From Sphingopyxis sp. (GTDB taxonomy: Bacteria; Pseudomonadota; Alphaproteobacteria; Sphingomonadales; Sphingomonadaceae): DNA of 50,655 nucleotides. Both the position numbers and the translations under genes were made by a program. The notes under the pieces were generated by a model, which was given only the letters and a program-made list of their open reading frames with translations, was not told the origin of the DNA and made no database searches. The first letter of the stretch is position 1; the number at the start of each line of letters is the position of its first letter. The stretch spans positions 1 to 50,655 of the forward strand of contig NZ_JAIBES010000028.1 in the NCBI RefSeq assembly GCF_019459305.1, in the 5' to 3' direction. Positions 50,625 to 50,655 of the stretch are shown here, piece by piece.

Positions 50625-50655
50625 GGGGGGCCTTTTTGGGGGGGCCCCCCCCCCG
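50625..50655. other. Homopolymer-rich contig end
   Basis: The last bases form runs of G, T, G and C (a GGGGGG run, then CCTTTTT, then G and C runs). This is not normal coding or regulatory sequence for this genome and looks like an assembly or read-end artefact. Confidence 0.6.

Overview
The window looks like chromosome from a high-GC alphaproteobacterium, most probably a sphingomonad (Sphingopyxis/Sphingomonas type). It carries two TonB-dependent receptors with EIVVT boxes, a giant (about 1570-residue) NAD-glutamate dehydrogenase, a DctB/DctD/DctA system, many periplasmic hydrolases, and tightly packed operons with ATGA/GTGA overlaps. This is inferred from gene content; no rRNA or complete tRNA gene is present.

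Region 1 (1-17284) is the right end of an integrated temperate phage or phage-like element. It ends with a tyrosine integrase (15984-17162) and a 3' fragment of tRNA-Cys(GCA) at 17234-17284, the expected attachment-site scar. Going left from the integrase there is a MerR-like regulator, a divergent operator, and a long leftward early operon (15207 to about 8835). That operon includes a lambda-O-like replication initiator with four in-gene direct repeats (possible origin), two small HTH proteins, two pairs of paralogous small proteins, and a terminator. Further left come a cargo protein with a membrane segment, an HNH/AP2 operon with a broken gene, an ImmA/IrrE-type protease-regulator paired with an unknown 216-residue protein behind a 42-bp palindrome, a lipoprotein, an asparagine synthetase, and finally a DUF6441-like virion protein cut by the window edge.

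Region 2 (17285-27234) is host DNA. It holds a frameshifted Excalibur-domain gene and a dctB-dctD pair divergent from dctA. The dctA operon continues into an exported alpha/beta hydrolase and a TonB receptor. DctD lacks a recognisable GAFTGA loop, and the dctA promoter shows two palindromic activator sites upstream of a TATAAT box but no -24/-12 element. The region ends with two transposase remnants (IS3-like and IS481-like).

Region 3 (27235-42293) reads as one locus for scavenging D-amino-acid-containing peptides, probably D-glutamyl peptides. Its genes are a DmpA-type P1 aminopeptidase, an N-acyl-D-amino-acid deacylase, an XRE-cupin regulator, two SxxK serine hydrolases, a dipeptide-epimerase-family enzyme (DgcA-like), two M19 dipeptidases, a TonB receptor, a DUF1611 enzyme (DgcN-like) and a YkvI-like inner-membrane transporter. 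Two + strand promoters share a nearly identical regulatory block, and a third promoter has a related inverted repeat. DgcN plus DgcA would turn D-Glu into N-acetyl-L-Glu, and the NAD-glutamate dehydrogenase (44763-49481) lies only a few genes away.

Region 4 (42394-50655) holds a TetR regulator, a twin operator, a PAS-domain protein, the dehydrogenase, an ATP-grasp protein and a ribbon-helix-helix protein. The last 20-30 bases are a G/C homopolymer mess that looks like a contig-end artefact.
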